From assembly GCF_002272135.1 (NCBI RefSeq), contig NZ_NPBF01000018.1:124001-188000 (forward strand): DNA of 64,000 nucleotides, given 5' to 3'. Positions 26,998 through 36,059 of the stretch are shown one piece after another (position 1 is the stretch's first letter; every line of letters starts with the position of its first letter). Both the position numbers and the translations under genes were made by a program. This stretch comes from Virgibacillus sp. 7505. Lineage in GTDB: Bacteria > Bacillota > Bacilli > Bacillales > Amphibacillaceae. Under the pieces are notes generated by a model. It saw only the letters and a program-made list of their open reading frames with translations, searched no databases and was not told the origin of the DNA.

Positions 26998-28476
26998 TTG
27001 GAAAGAGTAGATATTTTTAAAGATATCTCGAAACGGACAAACGGCGATATCTACCTTGGGGTGGTAGGGGCTGTCCGAACAGGGAAATCGACATTTATCA
27101 AGAAGTTCATGGAATTGGTTGTCCTGCCTAACATGGAGGACGAAGCAGAGCGGGCCCGAGCCCAAGATGAACTGCCGCAAAGCGCAGCTGGTCGGACGAT
27201 CATGACGACAGAACCGAAATTCGTTCCGAACAACGCTGTCTCCCTTCAAGTGGACGAAGGTCTGGAAGTAAGTGTCCGGGTCGTCGATTGTGTAGGATAT
27301 ACAGTGGCAGGTGCAAAAGGGTTTGAAGATGAAAATGGGCCGCGCATGATAAACACGCCATGGTATGAGGAGCCTATCCCATTCCATGATGCTGCCGAGA
27401 TCGGAACCCGCAAAGTGATTCAGGAGCATAGCACCATTGGTGTCGTTGTGACGACAGACGGTTCGATCGGCGAAATTCCGCGAACTGACTATGTGGAGCC
27501 GGAAGAGCGAGTCGTATCTGAGCTGAAGGAAGTTGGCAAGCCGTTCATCATGGTGATCAATTCGGTAACTCCGCATAACCAAAACACCGAGCTGCTCCGT
27601 CAGGAATTGAGTGAAAAATATGATATCCCGGTACTCGCAATGAGTGTAGAAAGCATGACGGAACATGATGTATATAATGTGCTTCGGGAGTCGCTGTATG
27701 AATTCCCGGTCCTGGAAGTGAACGTCAATTTGCCGAGCTGGGTGATGGTGCTGAAAGAAGACCACTGGCTTCGTTCCAATTATCAAGTAGCCATCCAGGA
27801 AACAGTCAAGGATATCAAACGGCTTCGTGATGTTGATCGTGTTGTGGGGTACTTTGATGAATATGATTATATTGAAAGAGCAAATCTTGCTGGAATGGAA
27901 CTGGGCGAAGGAGTAGCAGAAATAGATTTACATGCTCCGGATGCTTTGTACGATCAAGTGCTGAAGGAAATTGTCGGGGAAGAAATTCGCGGAAAAGATC
28001 ACCTGCTGCAGCTGATGCAGGATTTCTCCCATGCGAAACGTGAGTATGATCAAGTATCCGATGCGCTGCATATGGTAAAACAGACAGGCTATGGAATCGC
28101 GGCACCTAGTCTTCAGGATATGGCTTTGGATGAACCTGAAATCATCCGTCAAGGCTCTCGCTTCGGAGTTCGGCTGAAGGCTGTTGCACCGAGTATCCAT
28201 ATGATCAAAGTAGATGTCCATTCCGAATTTGCACCGATTATCGGAACAGAGAAGCAGAGCGAAGAGCTGGTTCGGTACTTGATGCAGGACTTCGAGGAAG
28301 ACCCGCTTTCCATCTGGGATTCAGACATCTTCGGCCGTTCCCTCAATAGCATTGTAAGAGAAGGAATTCAAGGCAAAATCAGCTTGATGCCGGAAAATGC
28401 CAGATATAAATTGAAAGAAACATTGGAAAGAATCATTAACGAAGGATCGGGCGGATTGATAGCGATCATTCTATGA
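26998..28476 (+). CDS. spoIVA: Spore coat morphogenetic ATPase SpoIVA
   Basis: A 492-residue protein, the normal family length. The N-terminal TRAFAC-type ATPase domain has Walker A GAVRTGKST (Lys30). The C-terminal region (end GGLIAIIL) drives attachment to SpoVM on the forespore membrane. It polymerises irreversibly to form the basement layer of the coat and is needed for cortex assembly. The TTG start at 26998 follows GGGAGGGG. Confidence 0.97.
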   Translation: MERVDIFKDISKRTNGDIYLGVVGAVRTGKSTFIKKFMELVVLPNMEDEAERARAQDELPQSAAGRTIMTTEPKFVPNNAVSLQVDEGLEVSVRVVDCVGYTVAGAKGFEDENGPRMINTPWYEEPIPFHDAAEIGTRKVIQEHSTIGVVVTTDGSIGEIPRTDYVEPEERVVSELKEVGKPFIMVINSVTPHNQNTELLRQELSEKYDIPVLAMSVESMTEHDVYNVLRESLYEFPVLEVNVNLPSWVMVLKEDHWLRSNYQVAIQETVKDIKRLRDVDRVVGYFDEYDYIERANLAGMELGEGVAEIDLHAPDALYDQVLKEIVGEEIRGKDHLLQLMQDFSHAKREYDQVSDALHMVKQTGYGIAAPSLQDMALDEPEIIRQGSRFGVRLKAVAPSIHMIKVDVHSEFAPIIGTEKQSEELVRYLMQDFEEDPLSIWDSDIFGRSLNSIVREGIQGKISLMPENARYKLKETLERIINEGSGGLIAIIL

Positions 28477-28505
28477 GCGGCAAATGAGCCGCTTTATTTT
28501 TTTGT
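28476..28505 (+). terminator. Rho-independent terminator after spoIVA
   Basis: AGCGGC (28476-28481) pairs with GCCGCT (28488-28493), then TTATTTTTTT. The stem begins at the stop codon. Confidence 0.8.
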
Positions 28506-28555
28506 CAAAAAATATGCTGAAATGCGATAAATTTAAGGTTTTCTGGCGTTTTGTG

Positions 28556-28584
28556 TTGAATTATGACGCTAAGTCGTATATTAT
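28556..28584 (+). promoter_or_regulatory. Sigma-A promoter of hbs
   Basis: TTGAAT (28556-28561), 17-bp spacer, TATTAT (28579-28584). Transcription would start near 28590, giving a leader of about 110 nt. Confidence 0.7.
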
Positions 28585-28592
28585 AAGCGTTG

Positions 28593-28698
28593 ATATCGCT
28601 CCGTGAGCGGTATTGATAGGTATAAAACCTATCTTTATAGTGAACAAATGATAGCAAATGCTATTGTCTTTACTGTTCAAGGTAATGTCAGGGAGGTG
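28593..28698 (+). promoter_or_regulatory. Structured 5' leader of hbs
   Basis: Three consecutive hairpins: ATATCGCTC/GAGCGGTAT (28593-28613), GATAGGT/ACCTATC (28615-28633), and TGAACA/TGTTCA (28641-28679) with an inner ATAGC/GCTAT stem. The unpaired, strong ribosome-binding site GGGAGGTG follows at 28691-28698. The first hairpin would sit at the very 5' end of the mRNA. Confidence 0.6.
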
Positions 28699-28703
28699 TA
28701 ATG

Positions 28704-28976
28704 ATGAACAAAACAGATCTTATCAATACTGTTGCTGAGAAAAGCGATCTTTCTAAAAAGGATGCTACGAAAGCTGTTGACGCAGTTTTCGATTCAATCA
28801 TGGATTCTCTTAAACAAGGTGACAAAGTACAATTGATCGGTTTCGGTAACTTCGAAGTACGCGAGCGTGCTGCACGTAAAGGCCGTAACCCGCAGACTGG
28901 GAAAGAAATCGAAATCCCAGCGAGCAAAGTGCCAGCGTTCAAAGCCGGCAAGGCCCTTAAGGATAACGTGAAGTAA
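28704..28976 (+). CDS. hbs: DNA-binding protein HU
   Basis: 90 residues, nearly the B. subtilis HBsu sequence in pattern. It opens [20 protein letters not shown], has the core [21 protein letters not shown] and the DNA-arm end [11 protein letters not shown]. It is the major nucleoid-compacting protein. I use the second of two adjacent ATGs, which gives the standard family start. Expression should be high given promoter, leader and ribosome-binding site. In B. subtilis mtrA-mtrB follow; they are absent here. Confidence 0.96.
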   Translation: MNKTDLINTVAEKSDLSKKDATKAVDAVFDSIMDSLKQGDKVQLIGFGNFEVRERAARKGRNPQTGKEIEIPASKVPAFKAGKALKDNVK

Positions 28977-28994
28977 TTACATATGGGCTGTGAT

Positions 28995-29034
28995 GAGGGA
29001 TGCCTGAATACATCAGGTGTCCCTCATTTTTATT
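28995..29034 (+). terminator. Rho-independent terminator after hbs
   Basis: GAGGGATGCCTGA and TCAGGTGTCCCTC form 13 bp with two G-U pairs, then ATTTTTATTT. Confidence 0.85.
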
Positions 29035-29072
29035 TGACAAGCTTGCAGACAAGACGAAATAGGACTTGCTAT

Positions 29073-29080
29073 GCTATAAT
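29073..29080 (+). promoter_or_regulatory. Extended -10 promoter candidate for hepS-menG-hepT
   Basis: TG-C-TATAAT at 29073-29080 is a perfect extended -10 about 47 bp before the TTG start. A TTGACA at 29034-29039 is too far (35 bp) to pair with it. Confidence 0.5.
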
Positions 29081-29126
29081 ACTTTTTATACAGTTTGAAA
29101 TACGAAAAAGGGCGCAGGTGATTGTT

Positions 29127-29909
29127 TTGTCCTATGCATCCATGGAAGAGCTACACACATTACGAAATAAAATAGAGAAGCGCATGCAGCAGACTTATCT
29201 GGACAAGAATACGGAAGCGCCATTCTTGGACGAAAATAAGCTGCTGATACTGCAGACGCTATTTGGTCAAACGAACCTGCCCGATAAGCAGCAGACAGAC
29301 TACGTGATCACAATCATGCTAATCCAGATGGCGCTGGACACACATGATAAAGTGATCATAACCACTAAATCTGACGAGACAGCTGATGAACGGAAAAACC
29401 GACAGCTGACTGTATTGGCTGGTAATTATTATAGTGCGCTGTATTATCAGATTCTTGCCGGTCTGGAAGAAATTGATATGGTGGCGCTGCTGGCAAGCAG
29501 CATTAAAGAAATCAACGAACAGAAAATGTCATTGCATTATGATACGACTGCAACGGAAGCGTTCTTTACAAAGCTAGGACGGCTGGAAAGCAGCTTGTTC
29601 CGAACTGCAGCTTCCCGTTATATGGGAACAGCAATACTTGAGCCGCTGAATGACTATTTCCTGATTAGCAGACTACAGCAGGAGGCCAGGGAAAAGAAAC
29701 AGACGTCCTTGCTTTCAAAGCTTGCTGCAATTCTAGAAACGGAAAAGAGCGGACTGACTGTGATGGAAGCGATACATCAGGAGATAGAAGCTGCTAAAGA
29801 TCGGCTTCAAGCTAGACTGGATATACTGCCGCCGGTCTTTGCAAAGTTATCCCGTAAGCTGCTGCTTCAGGGGAATCGGCAGGAAGAGTTATTTCTGGAA
29901 GAAGGGTAA
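29127..29909 (+). CDS. hepS: Heptaprenyl diphosphate synthase component I
   Basis: 260 residues, similar in size to B. subtilis HepS (251). The small non-catalytic subunit works with HepT to make the C35 side chain of menaquinone-7. The sequence is helical with few motifs, so the call rests on position before menG and hepT and on the PF07307-like pattern ([13 protein letters not shown] as [16 protein letters not shown]). TTG 29127 is preferred because AGGTGAT precedes it; GTG 29118 and ATG 29142 are alternatives. Confidence 0.82.
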   Translation: MSYASMEELHTLRNKIEKRMQQTYLDKNTEAPFLDENKLLILQTLFGQTNLPDKQQTDYVITIMLIQMALDTHDKVIITTKSDETADERKNRQLTVLAGNYYSALYYQILAGLEEIDMVALLASSIKEINEQKMSLHYDTTATEAFFTKLGRLESSLFRTAASRYMGTAILEPLNDYFLISRLQQEAREKKQTSLLSKLAAILETEKSGLTVMEAIHQEIEAAKDRLQARLDILPPVFAKLSRKLLLQGNRQEELFLEEG

Positions 29910-29911
29910 TT

Positions 29912-30631
29912 ATGGCACAAGAAACGAAAGAACAGCGTGTACACCACGTTTTCGAAAAGATATATGACCGCTATGATTTTATGAACTCTGTCATTTCCTT
30001 CAGGCGTCACCGTGCTTGGAGACGGAGTGTGATGAAGAAAATGCAGGTACAGCCAGGAGATACAGCATTGGATGTTTGCTGTGGAACTGGTGACTGGTCC
30101 TTTTCGCTTGCTAAGGCTGTCGGTCCGAAAGGGCAAGTGACAGGTCTTGACTTCAGCAAGAATATGCTTTCAGTAGCAGAAAAGAAAAACACGGAAAAAT
30201 CAATCGATCAGCTATCGTTCACATGGGGAAATGCAATGGAGCTGCCGTTTGAGGATAATTCTTTTGATTTCGTGACCATCGGCTTCGGCCTGCGTAATGT
30301 CCCTGATTATCTCCAAGTATTGAAGGAGATGTATCGGGTGGTCAAACCTGGTGGCAAAGTAGTTTGCCTGGAAACATCACAGCCGACGATGTTCGGTTTC
30401 AAACAAGTATATTATTTTTATTTCAAACGAATCATGCCAGTATTAGGTAAGCTTCTGGCGAAAAGTTATGATGAGTACAGCTGGCTGCAGGAATCTGCAA
30501 AGGATTTCCCAGGCAAGAAGGAACTTCGCGGGCTATTCCAGCAAGCTGGACTGACGAATGTGAAGATTAAGACATATACAGGCGGCGTAGCAGCTATGCA
30601 TATGGGAGAAAAGCCGGCGGTAAGGAACTGA
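29912..30631 (+). CDS. menG: Demethylmenaquinone methyltransferase MenG (UbiE family)
   Basis: A 239-residue SAM-dependent C-methyltransferase for the last step of menaquinone synthesis. SAM motif I is [11 protein letters not shown], and the UbiE signatures [12 protein letters not shown] and [11 protein letters not shown] are present. It begins 2 nt after the hepS stop, so translation is probably coupled. Confidence 0.96.
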   Translation: MAQETKEQRVHHVFEKIYDRYDFMNSVISFRRHRAWRRSVMKKMQVQPGDTALDVCCGTGDWSFSLAKAVGPKGQVTGLDFSKNMLSVAEKKNTEKSIDQLSFTWGNAMELPFEDNSFDFVTIGFGLRNVPDYLQVLKEMYRVVKPGGKVVCLETSQPTMFGFKQVYYFYFKRIMPVLGKLLAKSYDEYSWLQESAKDFPGKKELRGLFQQAGLTNVKIKTYTGGVAAMHMGEKPAVRN

Positions 30632-30666
30632 CTGGCAAAATGTCTGGACGGATGAAGGTGACGTGA

Positions 30667-31638
30667 ATGAAATTACCGATGATCTACTCATATTTAAAAA
30701 AGGACTTGGACAGAATCGAGGATGCGATGACAAACACGATTCGCGCTGAGCATCCTGTCCTGGAGGATGCGTCGGTACAGCTTCTCCGAGCCGGAGGCAA
30801 GCGGATCCGACCGGTTTTCGTTTTGCTGAGCGGTAAGTTCGGAACGTATGAACTGCCTCGGATCCAAACCGTGGCCGTCGCACTCGAATTGATTCATATG
30901 GCTTCGCTTGTCCACGATGATGTCATTGACGATGCGGAACTCCGACGTGGGAAACCGACCGTAAAGGCGAAATGGGACAATAAGGTGGCCATGTATGCGG
31001 GTGATTATATCTTCGCTCGATCCCTGGAGTACCTTTCTAAGCTGGAAGAGCCAAGGGCGCACCAGATTCTTGCGCACACGATTGTCGAGCTTTGTATCGG
31101 TGAAGTGGAGCAGATTCGGGATAAATACCGGATTGAGCAGCACTTGAAAGATTACCTCCGGCGCATACGCCGTAAGACAGCGATACTTATTGCAGCCAGT
31201 GCACGGCTTGGTGCAATTGCATCCGGAGCGTCACTTCAGCATGAGCGTGCATTGTATCGGTACGGTTATTTTGTGGGGATGAGTTATCAGATCATCGATG
31301 ATGTGCTCGATTTCACGGCATCTGAAGCTGATTTGGGCAAGCCGGCTGGCGGTGATTTACTTCAGGGGAATATGACACTTCCTGCTTTGCTTGCATGCGA
31401 AGATCGTTTCTTCAAAGAACGGCTTACACAGGCCTTTCGCAATCCGGAAACCTTGGATCGGGAAACTTTGCAGCCATTTATCCAGCACATAAAAGCTTCA
31501 GACAGCATCAAGCGATCGTTGGAAATCAGTGACCGCTACTTACAGAAAGCATATCAGGAATTGGATAAATTGCCGCCAACAAGAGATCGTAATACACTGA
31601 AACAAATTGCTAGACATATAGGTAAGCGCAGCTCCTGA
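30667..31638 (+). CDS. hepT: Heptaprenyl diphosphate synthase component II
   Basis: A 323-residue catalytic trans-prenyltransferase. The first aspartate-rich motif is Asp84-Asp85-x2-Asp88 (VHDDVIDDAELRRGKPT), and the second is IIDDVLDFT near residue 215. It adds isopentenyl units to farnesyl diphosphate up to C35 and needs HepS. It completes the hepS-menG-hepT quinone-tail cluster. Confidence 0.95.
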   Translation: MKLPMIYSYLKKDLDRIEDAMTNTIRAEHPVLEDASVQLLRAGGKRIRPVFVLLSGKFGTYELPRIQTVAVALELIHMASLVHDDVIDDAELRRGKPTVKAKWDNKVAMYAGDYIFARSLEYLSKLEEPRAHQILAHTIVELCIGEVEQIRDKYRIEQHLKDYLRRIRRKTAILIAASARLGAIASGASLQHERALYRYGYFVGMSYQIIDDVLDFTASEADLGKPAGGDLLQGNMTLPALLACEDRFFKERLTQAFRNPETLDRETLQPFIQHIKASDSIKRSLEISDRYLQKAYQELDKLPPTRDRNTLKQIARHIGKRSS

Positions 31639-31667
31639 TTGTAAAACGCTTACATAACTGGTATGAT
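31639..31667 (+). promoter_or_regulatory. Sigma-A promoter of ndk
   Basis: TTGTAA (31639-31644), 17-bp spacer ending TGG, TATGAT (31662-31667), an extended -10. It lies 36 bp before the ndk ATG. Confidence 0.6.
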
Positions 31668-31702
31668 GACAGTAAAGTTCAGAAAAGGGAGCTGTATTTA
31701 GT

Positions 31703-32152
31703 ATGGAAAAAACATTTTTGATGGTTAAGCCGGATGGCGTACAACGCGGATTGATTGGGGAAATCGTAACAAGATTTGAAAAGAAGGGCTTGAAGCTTCT
31801 GGCAGGTAAGATAATGGTTGTAACAGAAGAGCAAGCAAAGACGCATTACATAGAACATGAAAGCAAACCCTTCTTCGGTTCTTTGATCAGCTATATTACA
31901 TCCGGTCCGGTATTTGCAATGGTTTGGGAAGGCAAAGATGCTGTCGCACTTACGAGAAGCATGATTGGGGCGACTAAACCAACAGTTGCAGCACCAGGGA
32001 CTATCAGAGGCGATTATGCAGTCGAGATGAGCCGTAACCTTATCCATGGTTCTGACAGCCCAGAAAGTGCTGAACGGGAAATCGCAAATATGTTTAAAGC
32101 CGATGAACTGGTTTCATATGAACAAGCAACAGCGAAATGGCTATATGAATAA
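31703..32152 (+). CDS. ndk: Nucleoside-diphosphate kinase
   Basis: 149 residues, the normal length. The phospho-histidine is His115 in [16 protein letters not shown], the family signature. It transfers gamma-phosphate from ATP to NDPs and dNDPs. A promoter lies just upstream and a strong terminator just downstream, so it is probably its own unit. Confidence 0.97.
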   Translation: MEKTFLMVKPDGVQRGLIGEIVTRFEKKGLKLLAGKIMVVTEEQAKTHYIEHESKPFFGSLISYITSGPVFAMVWEGKDAVALTRSMIGATKPTVAAPGTIRGDYAVEMSRNLIHGSDSPESAEREIANMFKADELVSYEQATAKWLYE

Positions 32153-32157
32153 ATGAA

Positions 32158-32188
32158 AAATGCAGGCGTACATGCCTGCATTTTTTTT
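32158..32188 (+). terminator. Rho-independent terminator after ndk
   Basis: AAATGCAGGC and GCCTGCATTT form a 10-bp stem, followed by a long T-run. Confidence 0.93.
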
Positions 32189-32259
32189 ATTTACATCTAC
32201 CAACAATCGTCTATATACAGTAAAATAGAACTAGATACATATAGACAGGGGAACATGAC

Positions 32260-33042
32260 GTGGCAACTGATTATGATTACTTTGTACAGCAAATCAAAGC
32301 ACATACGGGTATCGATTTATCACAATATAAAGAAGCGCAGATGCTGAGGCGTTTGACGACGCTTCGTGAAAAGAGAGGCTTTAAAGATTTTAAGGCATAT
32401 TCTCAGGCAATCAAGGATGACGCTGCTTTGATGGATGAGTTCCTTGATCGCATGACCATTAATGTCTCTGAATTCTACCGAAACTATCAGCGCTGGGAAG
32501 TGTTGGAGCGACGGATACTACCCGAACTGCTCAAGAAAAAGAAGCCGCTGAAAATATGGAGTGCCGCTTGCTCTACCGGTGAAGAACCATATACATTAGC
32601 AATCCTTCTTGATCGTTACGCTAAGGGAACTTCGTACACCATCCATGCAACCGACTTAGATCAGCGTGTGCTGGATACGGCTAAGCTCGGAAAGTATAAT
32701 GAAAGGGCATTGAAAGAAATGCCTGCAGCAATCAAATCCGCTTATTTCAATCAAGACGGATCCGTATTCCAAATAAAAGACGAATTAAAGCAGCATATTC
32801 AATTCAAGCAGCATAATCTGCTGGCCGATGCTTATGATACGAATTACGATTTAATCATTTGCCGGAATGTACTAATTTACTTCACAGAAGAAGCGAAGGC
32901 AGATATATATCATAAATTCAGTAAATCCTTGGCATCTGATAGTTATCTCTTTGTCGGCAGTACAGAACAAATATTCAATCCCGGCATCTATGGCTTGGGT
33001 GCAGTCGACACATTTTTCTATCAAAAACAAAAAACAGACTAG
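32260..33042 (+). CDS. cheR: Chemotaxis protein methyltransferase CheR
   Basis: 260 residues. The N-terminal CheR helical domain is followed by the SAM domain with WSAACSTGEEPYTLAI (about 99-114). It methylates glutamates on chemoreceptors using SAM, setting adaptation with CheB and CheD. The start is GTG 32260 with AGGGG upstream. The ndk-cheR order is conserved. The stop codon lies inside the terminator stem. Confidence 0.95.
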   Translation: MATDYDYFVQQIKAHTGIDLSQYKEAQMLRRLTTLREKRGFKDFKAYSQAIKDDAALMDEFLDRMTINVSEFYRNYQRWEVLERRILPELLKKKKPLKIWSAACSTGEEPYTLAILLDRYAKGTSYTIHATDLDQRVLDTAKLGKYNERALKEMPAAIKSAYFNQDGSVFQIKDELKQHIQFKQHNLLADAYDTNYDLIICRNVLIYFTEEAKADIYHKFSKSLASDSYLFVGSTEQIFNPGIYGLGAVDTFFYQKQKTD

Positions 33043-33062
33043 GAGAATTCCTAGTCTGTTTT
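33035..33062. terminator. Bidirectional terminator between cheR and the DUF2798 gene
   Basis: CAGACTAGGA and TCCTAGTCTG form a perfect 10-bp stem with loop GAAT. T-tracts follow on both strands. The cheR stop (33040-33042) is within the left arm. Confidence 0.85.
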
Positions 33063-33063
33063 C

Positions 33064-33297
33064 TTATTCTTTAATCCGTATTATCTTCGACACATGTCGA
33101 TTGACGAATGCCGGAAGAAAGAAAGAGATGGCGAATACTAAAGTAAAAGCAATGATCCAAGCACGCAGCCAGTTTGATAATTGGAAAGCTTGTAATCCTG
33201 AATTCACTGCTGTTAATGTAAAAGAAATAATGGCGGTCATTATGGCAGCAGTGACAGCGCTGCAAAGAACGCGATGAATTTTTGAATTGACAATCAT
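33064..33297 (-). CDS. DUF2798 family small membrane protein
   Basis: 77 residues with two hydrophobic helices and the family's internal pattern (WLRAWIIAFTLVFAISFFLPAFV). DUF2798 proteins have no assigned function. I start at ATG 33297 because AAAGGAGT lies 7 nt upstream; a longer frame from 33327 has no ribosome-binding site. It is transcribed divergently from a MerR-type gene, and their promoters overlap. Neither gene is at this place in B. subtilis. Confidence 0.75.
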   Translation of the reverse strand: MIVNSKIHRVLCSAVTAAIMTAIISFTLTAVNSGLQAFQLSNWLRAWIIAFTLVFAISFFLPAFVNRHVSKIIRIKE

Positions 33298-33329
33298 GTT
33301 CGTACTCCTTTTGTAACTAATCTCCAATA

Positions 33330-33378
33330 ATTATATATTATCTTCAAAAGTTGTCAAATGGATTAAATGACGTATAAT
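33330..33378. promoter_or_regulatory. Divergent promoters with overlapping -35 boxes
   Basis: Plus strand: TTGTCA (33351-33356), 16-bp spacer, TATAAT (33373-33378), toward the MerR gene. Minus strand: TTGACA (complement of 33352-33357), 16-bp spacer, TATAAT (complement of 33330-33335), toward the DUF2798 gene. The two -35 boxes share five base pairs. Confidence 0.7.
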
Positions 33379-33413
33379 GATGCTAAAGCTGCATGGAGGG
33401 GGCAAAATTTTGA

Positions 33414-33707
33414 ATGGATGAAATTGATTATAAACTGCTGCGGCAGATGGCGGTAACTATTGGAGACGCAGCTAAAATCACTGATATTCCGATTCGAAAG
33501 CTTAGATACTGGGAAGATAAAGGTTATATCGATAGTGTAGAGGAAAAGACGAATACGACAAGGCGGTTCGATTATTACATGATCAAGAAAATTGTCCTTA
33601 TGAAGGAATTGTTGGAAGACGGTTATACCGTGGAAGCTGCCTCTAAAAAAGCGGAAGCCCGTCTCGGCACATTGCGTCACGTATTCGAGGAGAGCAGCCG
33701 AAAATAA
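33414..33707 (+). CDS. MerR family transcriptional regulator, short form
   Basis: 97 residues. The MerR winged helix is clear at about 14-82 (TIGDAAKITDIPIRKLRYWEDKGY). The tail is too short for a usual effector domain and has no cysteine set for metal sensing, so it may act as a simple repressor or dimerise through a short helix. GGAGGGGG precedes ATG 33414. Its divergent neighbour is the likely target. Confidence 0.85.
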   Translation: MDEIDYKLLRQMAVTIGDAAKITDIPIRKLRYWEDKGYIDSVEEKTNTTRRFDYYMIKKIVLMKELLEDGYTVEAASKKAEARLGTLRHVFEESSRK

Positions 33708-33739
33708 CGATAAGTTACTGCTCGAAAATATTGTCAGAA

Positions 33740-33768
33740 TTGTTCCCACTTAAGAAACAAGTTATGTT
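33740..33768 (+). promoter_or_regulatory. Promoter candidate for the aro operon
   Basis: TTGTTC (33740-33745), 17-bp spacer, TATGTT (33763-33768), 45 bp before aroC. No T-box or TRAP-like (G/U)AG-repeat leader is seen. Confidence 0.45.
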
Positions 33769-33813
33769 ATAGTAAATAAAATTACAAAGAACAGAGACAA
33801 CGGAGGAATATAC

Positions 33814-34980
33814 ATGCGCTACTTAACTGCAGGTGAATCACATGGTAAACAGCTTACAACAATTGTAGAAGGTGTTCCTTCCTATTTACCGTTGACTACC
33901 GATGATATCAACGCATCCTTGCTTGAGAGGCAGAAAGGTCATGGCCGGGGCAAGCGAATGCAGATTGAAAAAGATTTGGTCGACATTGTAGGTGGTGTCC
34001 GTCATGGATATACACTGGGATCTCCTATCGCACTTGTCATACATAATGATGATTTTAAGCACTGGGTTGATGTAATGGGTGAGGACCCAGTGGAAGATCC
34101 GCAAGCTGTGCGTCGAATCGTCTCACGTCCAAGACCCGGACACGCGGATTTAAACGGTGCCTTGAAATACGGCCATCGCGACATGCGAAATGTATTGGAG
34201 CGTTCATCGGCTCGTGAAACAGCAGCACGGGTGGCAGCTGGTGCAGTAGCTAAAAAGCTTCTTGCGGAATTGGATATAAATATTGTTGGCTATACAAAAG
34301 AGATTGCGGGCATTAAAGCAGTTGAATTCCCAGATTATACATATGAAGAAAGAGATAGTATTTCAAAAGCATCATCTGTACGCTGCCTTGATCCACAGGC
34401 TTCTGAACAAATGGTAAATGCGATTGATCAAGCAAAGAAAGACGGAGATTCTATCGGCGGTGTCGTGGAGGTCTTTGTAGAAGGACTGCCAGCAGGTATT
34501 GGATCTTACGTGCACTATGACCGTAAACTTGATGGACGTATTGCAGGAGCTGTCGCGAGCATCAATGCATTCAAAGGTGTGGAATTCGGAATCGGCTTTG
34601 AAGCAGCAAGACTTCCAGGAAGTCAAGTACATGACGAAATTGCATGGGATAAAGAAAATGGCTATTACCGCAAAACGAATCGTCTTGGCGGATTGGAGGG
34701 CGGCATGACAACTGGTATGCCACTCGTTGTCAAAGGTGTCATGAAACCAATCCCGACTCTTTATAAACCGCTGCAGAGCGTGGATATAGAGACTAAGGAG
34801 CCGTTCAATGCCAGTATAGAACGTTCCGATAGCTGTGCCGTTCCGGCTGCAGCTCTAGTAATGGAGCATGTAGTGGCATTCGAGATAGCAAAGGCGATTT
34901 TGGAACAGTTCCCGAATGATCAGTTTCCAAAGCTTCAGGAAGCGATCAAAAACTACCGGGAAGAAATCCGGGTGTTCTGA
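33814..34980 (+). CDS. aroC: Chorismate synthase (AroF of B. subtilis naming)
   Basis: A 388-residue FMN-dependent enzyme turning EPSP into chorismate. Signatures [22 protein letters not shown] and [36 protein letters not shown] (quoted in part by position 110-145) are present. It is first in aroC-aroB-aroH-hisC-tyrA-aroA and overlaps aroB by 1 nt. Confidence 0.96.
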   Translation: MRYLTAGESHGKQLTTIVEGVPSYLPLTTDDINASLLERQKGHGRGKRMQIEKDLVDIVGGVRHGYTLGSPIALVIHNDDFKHWVDVMGEDPVEDPQAVRRIVSRPRPGHADLNGALKYGHRDMRNVLERSSARETAARVAAGAVAKKLLAELDINIVGYTKEIAGIKAVEFPDYTYEERDSISKASSVRCLDPQASEQMVNAIDQAKKDGDSIGGVVEVFVEGLPAGIGSYVHYDRKLDGRIAGAVASINAFKGVEFGIGFEAARLPGSQVHDEIAWDKENGYYRKTNRLGGLEGGMTTGMPLVVKGVMKPIPTLYKPLQSVDIETKEPFNASIERSDSCAVPAAALVMEHVVAFEIAKAILEQFPNDQFPKLQEAIKNYREEIRVF

Positions 34981-36059
34981 TGGAACAGATAACGGTAAAG
35001 GCAAGTCAGTCAAGTTACAAAGTTTCTGTAGGTGCGGGAATCAGGCATAAATTGTCTGAGTTCCTGCCTAAGTCCTATCAAAATGTATTTGTTGTCACCG
35101 ATACTAGTATCGCACCTCATTATCTGGATGATTATGTATCTTCGCTCTTGCCAGATGCTAAGATAACAAAGAAAATCATCGAGCCAGGGGAAGCGGCTAA
35201 AAGTAAGGATGTATATTTTGACATATTGGATAGTATGTTCGAGGCTGAGCTTGACCGAAAGGCCCTGGTCCTAGCCTTGGGCGGAGGAGTTATTGGTGAC
35301 TTAGCCGGGTTTGTGGCAAGTACATATATGCGAGGAATCGACTTCGTTCAGCTGCCGACAACAATCCTTGCCCATGATTCGAGTGTCGGAGGTAAGGTTG
35401 CGATCAACCATGAAACTGGGAAAAATCTTATTGGAAGCTTCTATCCTCCAGTTGCTGTCGTCTACGATGTAGACACTATTACCACACTACCAGAAAAAGA
35501 AGTGCGAAGCGGCTATGCTGAGCTAATCAAGGAAGCTTATATCGGAAACGCTGCCTTTCTCAGCCAGCTGCTGGAACGTGAAAAACTAGACAAAGAAAAT
35601 CAGGAACTGCTTATTCAGGATTTGTCTTATGGAATACGTGTGAAAACGAAGATCGTTGAGGCGGATGAAAAAGAAAATGACCTTCGCAAGTTTTTGAATC
35701 TCGGTCATACACTCGGTCATGCAATTGAAGCTGAAGCAGGCTACGGCACATTCACTCACGGAGAAGCTGTCGCAATTGGTATGCTTTTTGCTTTGGAGTT
35801 GAGTGAGAAACGATTCGGAGCTGATTTGCGTTTAGAGGAATTCCGCAGCTGGATGGAACGAAACGATTATCCGTTGCAATTGCCTGATCTTTCTCCCGAA
35901 AGACTCGTTAAGAGAATGCAAATGGATAAAAAATCGGAGAACAAAGAAGTACACATGGTGCTGCTTCGTGAAATCGGGGAACCGGTGACTGAAAGAATCG
36001 ATCATGATACGCTTCATGACGCTGTTAGATCATTCCTTGAGAGGATGAGCAGAGCATGA
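34980..36059 (+). CDS. aroB: 3-dehydroquinate synthase
   Basis: A 359-residue NAD- and metal-dependent enzyme of the shikimate pathway. Motifs LGGGVIGDLAGFVASTYMRG and SVGGKVAIN, and metal-ligand histidines in NLGHTLGHAIE and THGEAVAIGM, are intact. It overlaps aroC by 1 nt and aroH by 4 nt. Confidence 0.96.
   Translation: MEQITVKASQSSYKVSVGAGIRHKLSEFLPKSYQNVFVVTDTSIAPHYLDDYVSSLLPDAKITKKIIEPGEAAKSKDVYFDILDSMFEAELDRKALVLALGGGVIGDLAGFVASTYMRGIDFVQLPTTILAHDSSVGGKVAINHETGKNLIGSFYPPVAVVYDVDTITTLPEKEVRSGYAELIKEAYIGNAAFLSQLLEREKLDKENQELLIQDLSYGIRVKTKIVEADEKENDLRKFLNLGHTLGHAIEAEAGYGTFTHGEAVAIGMLFALELSEKRFGADLRLEEFRSWMERNDYPLQLPDLSPERLVKRMQMDKKSENKEVHMVLLREIGEPVTERIDHDTLHDAVRSFLERMSRA

Noticed and set aside
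26932-27786. Long minus-strand frame (284 codons) opposite spoIVA
   Set aside because: Shadow of a strongly conserved gene; no ribosome-binding site and His/Arg/Cys-rich composition unlike a real protein.
31640-31654. Inverted repeat TGTAA-AACGC-TTACA in the ndk promoter, like a CcpA cre site
   Set aside because: The centre is 5 nt, not the 4 nt of the cre consensus, so the CG step is off register. It could still be an operator, but not cre by pattern.
32153-32347. Small frame after ndk
   Set aside because: It runs through the ndk terminator and into cheR in another frame.
33780-33813. TRAP-type or T-box leader before the aro operon
   Set aside because: The leader is under 50 nt, with no (G/U)AG repeat series and no T-box sequence.
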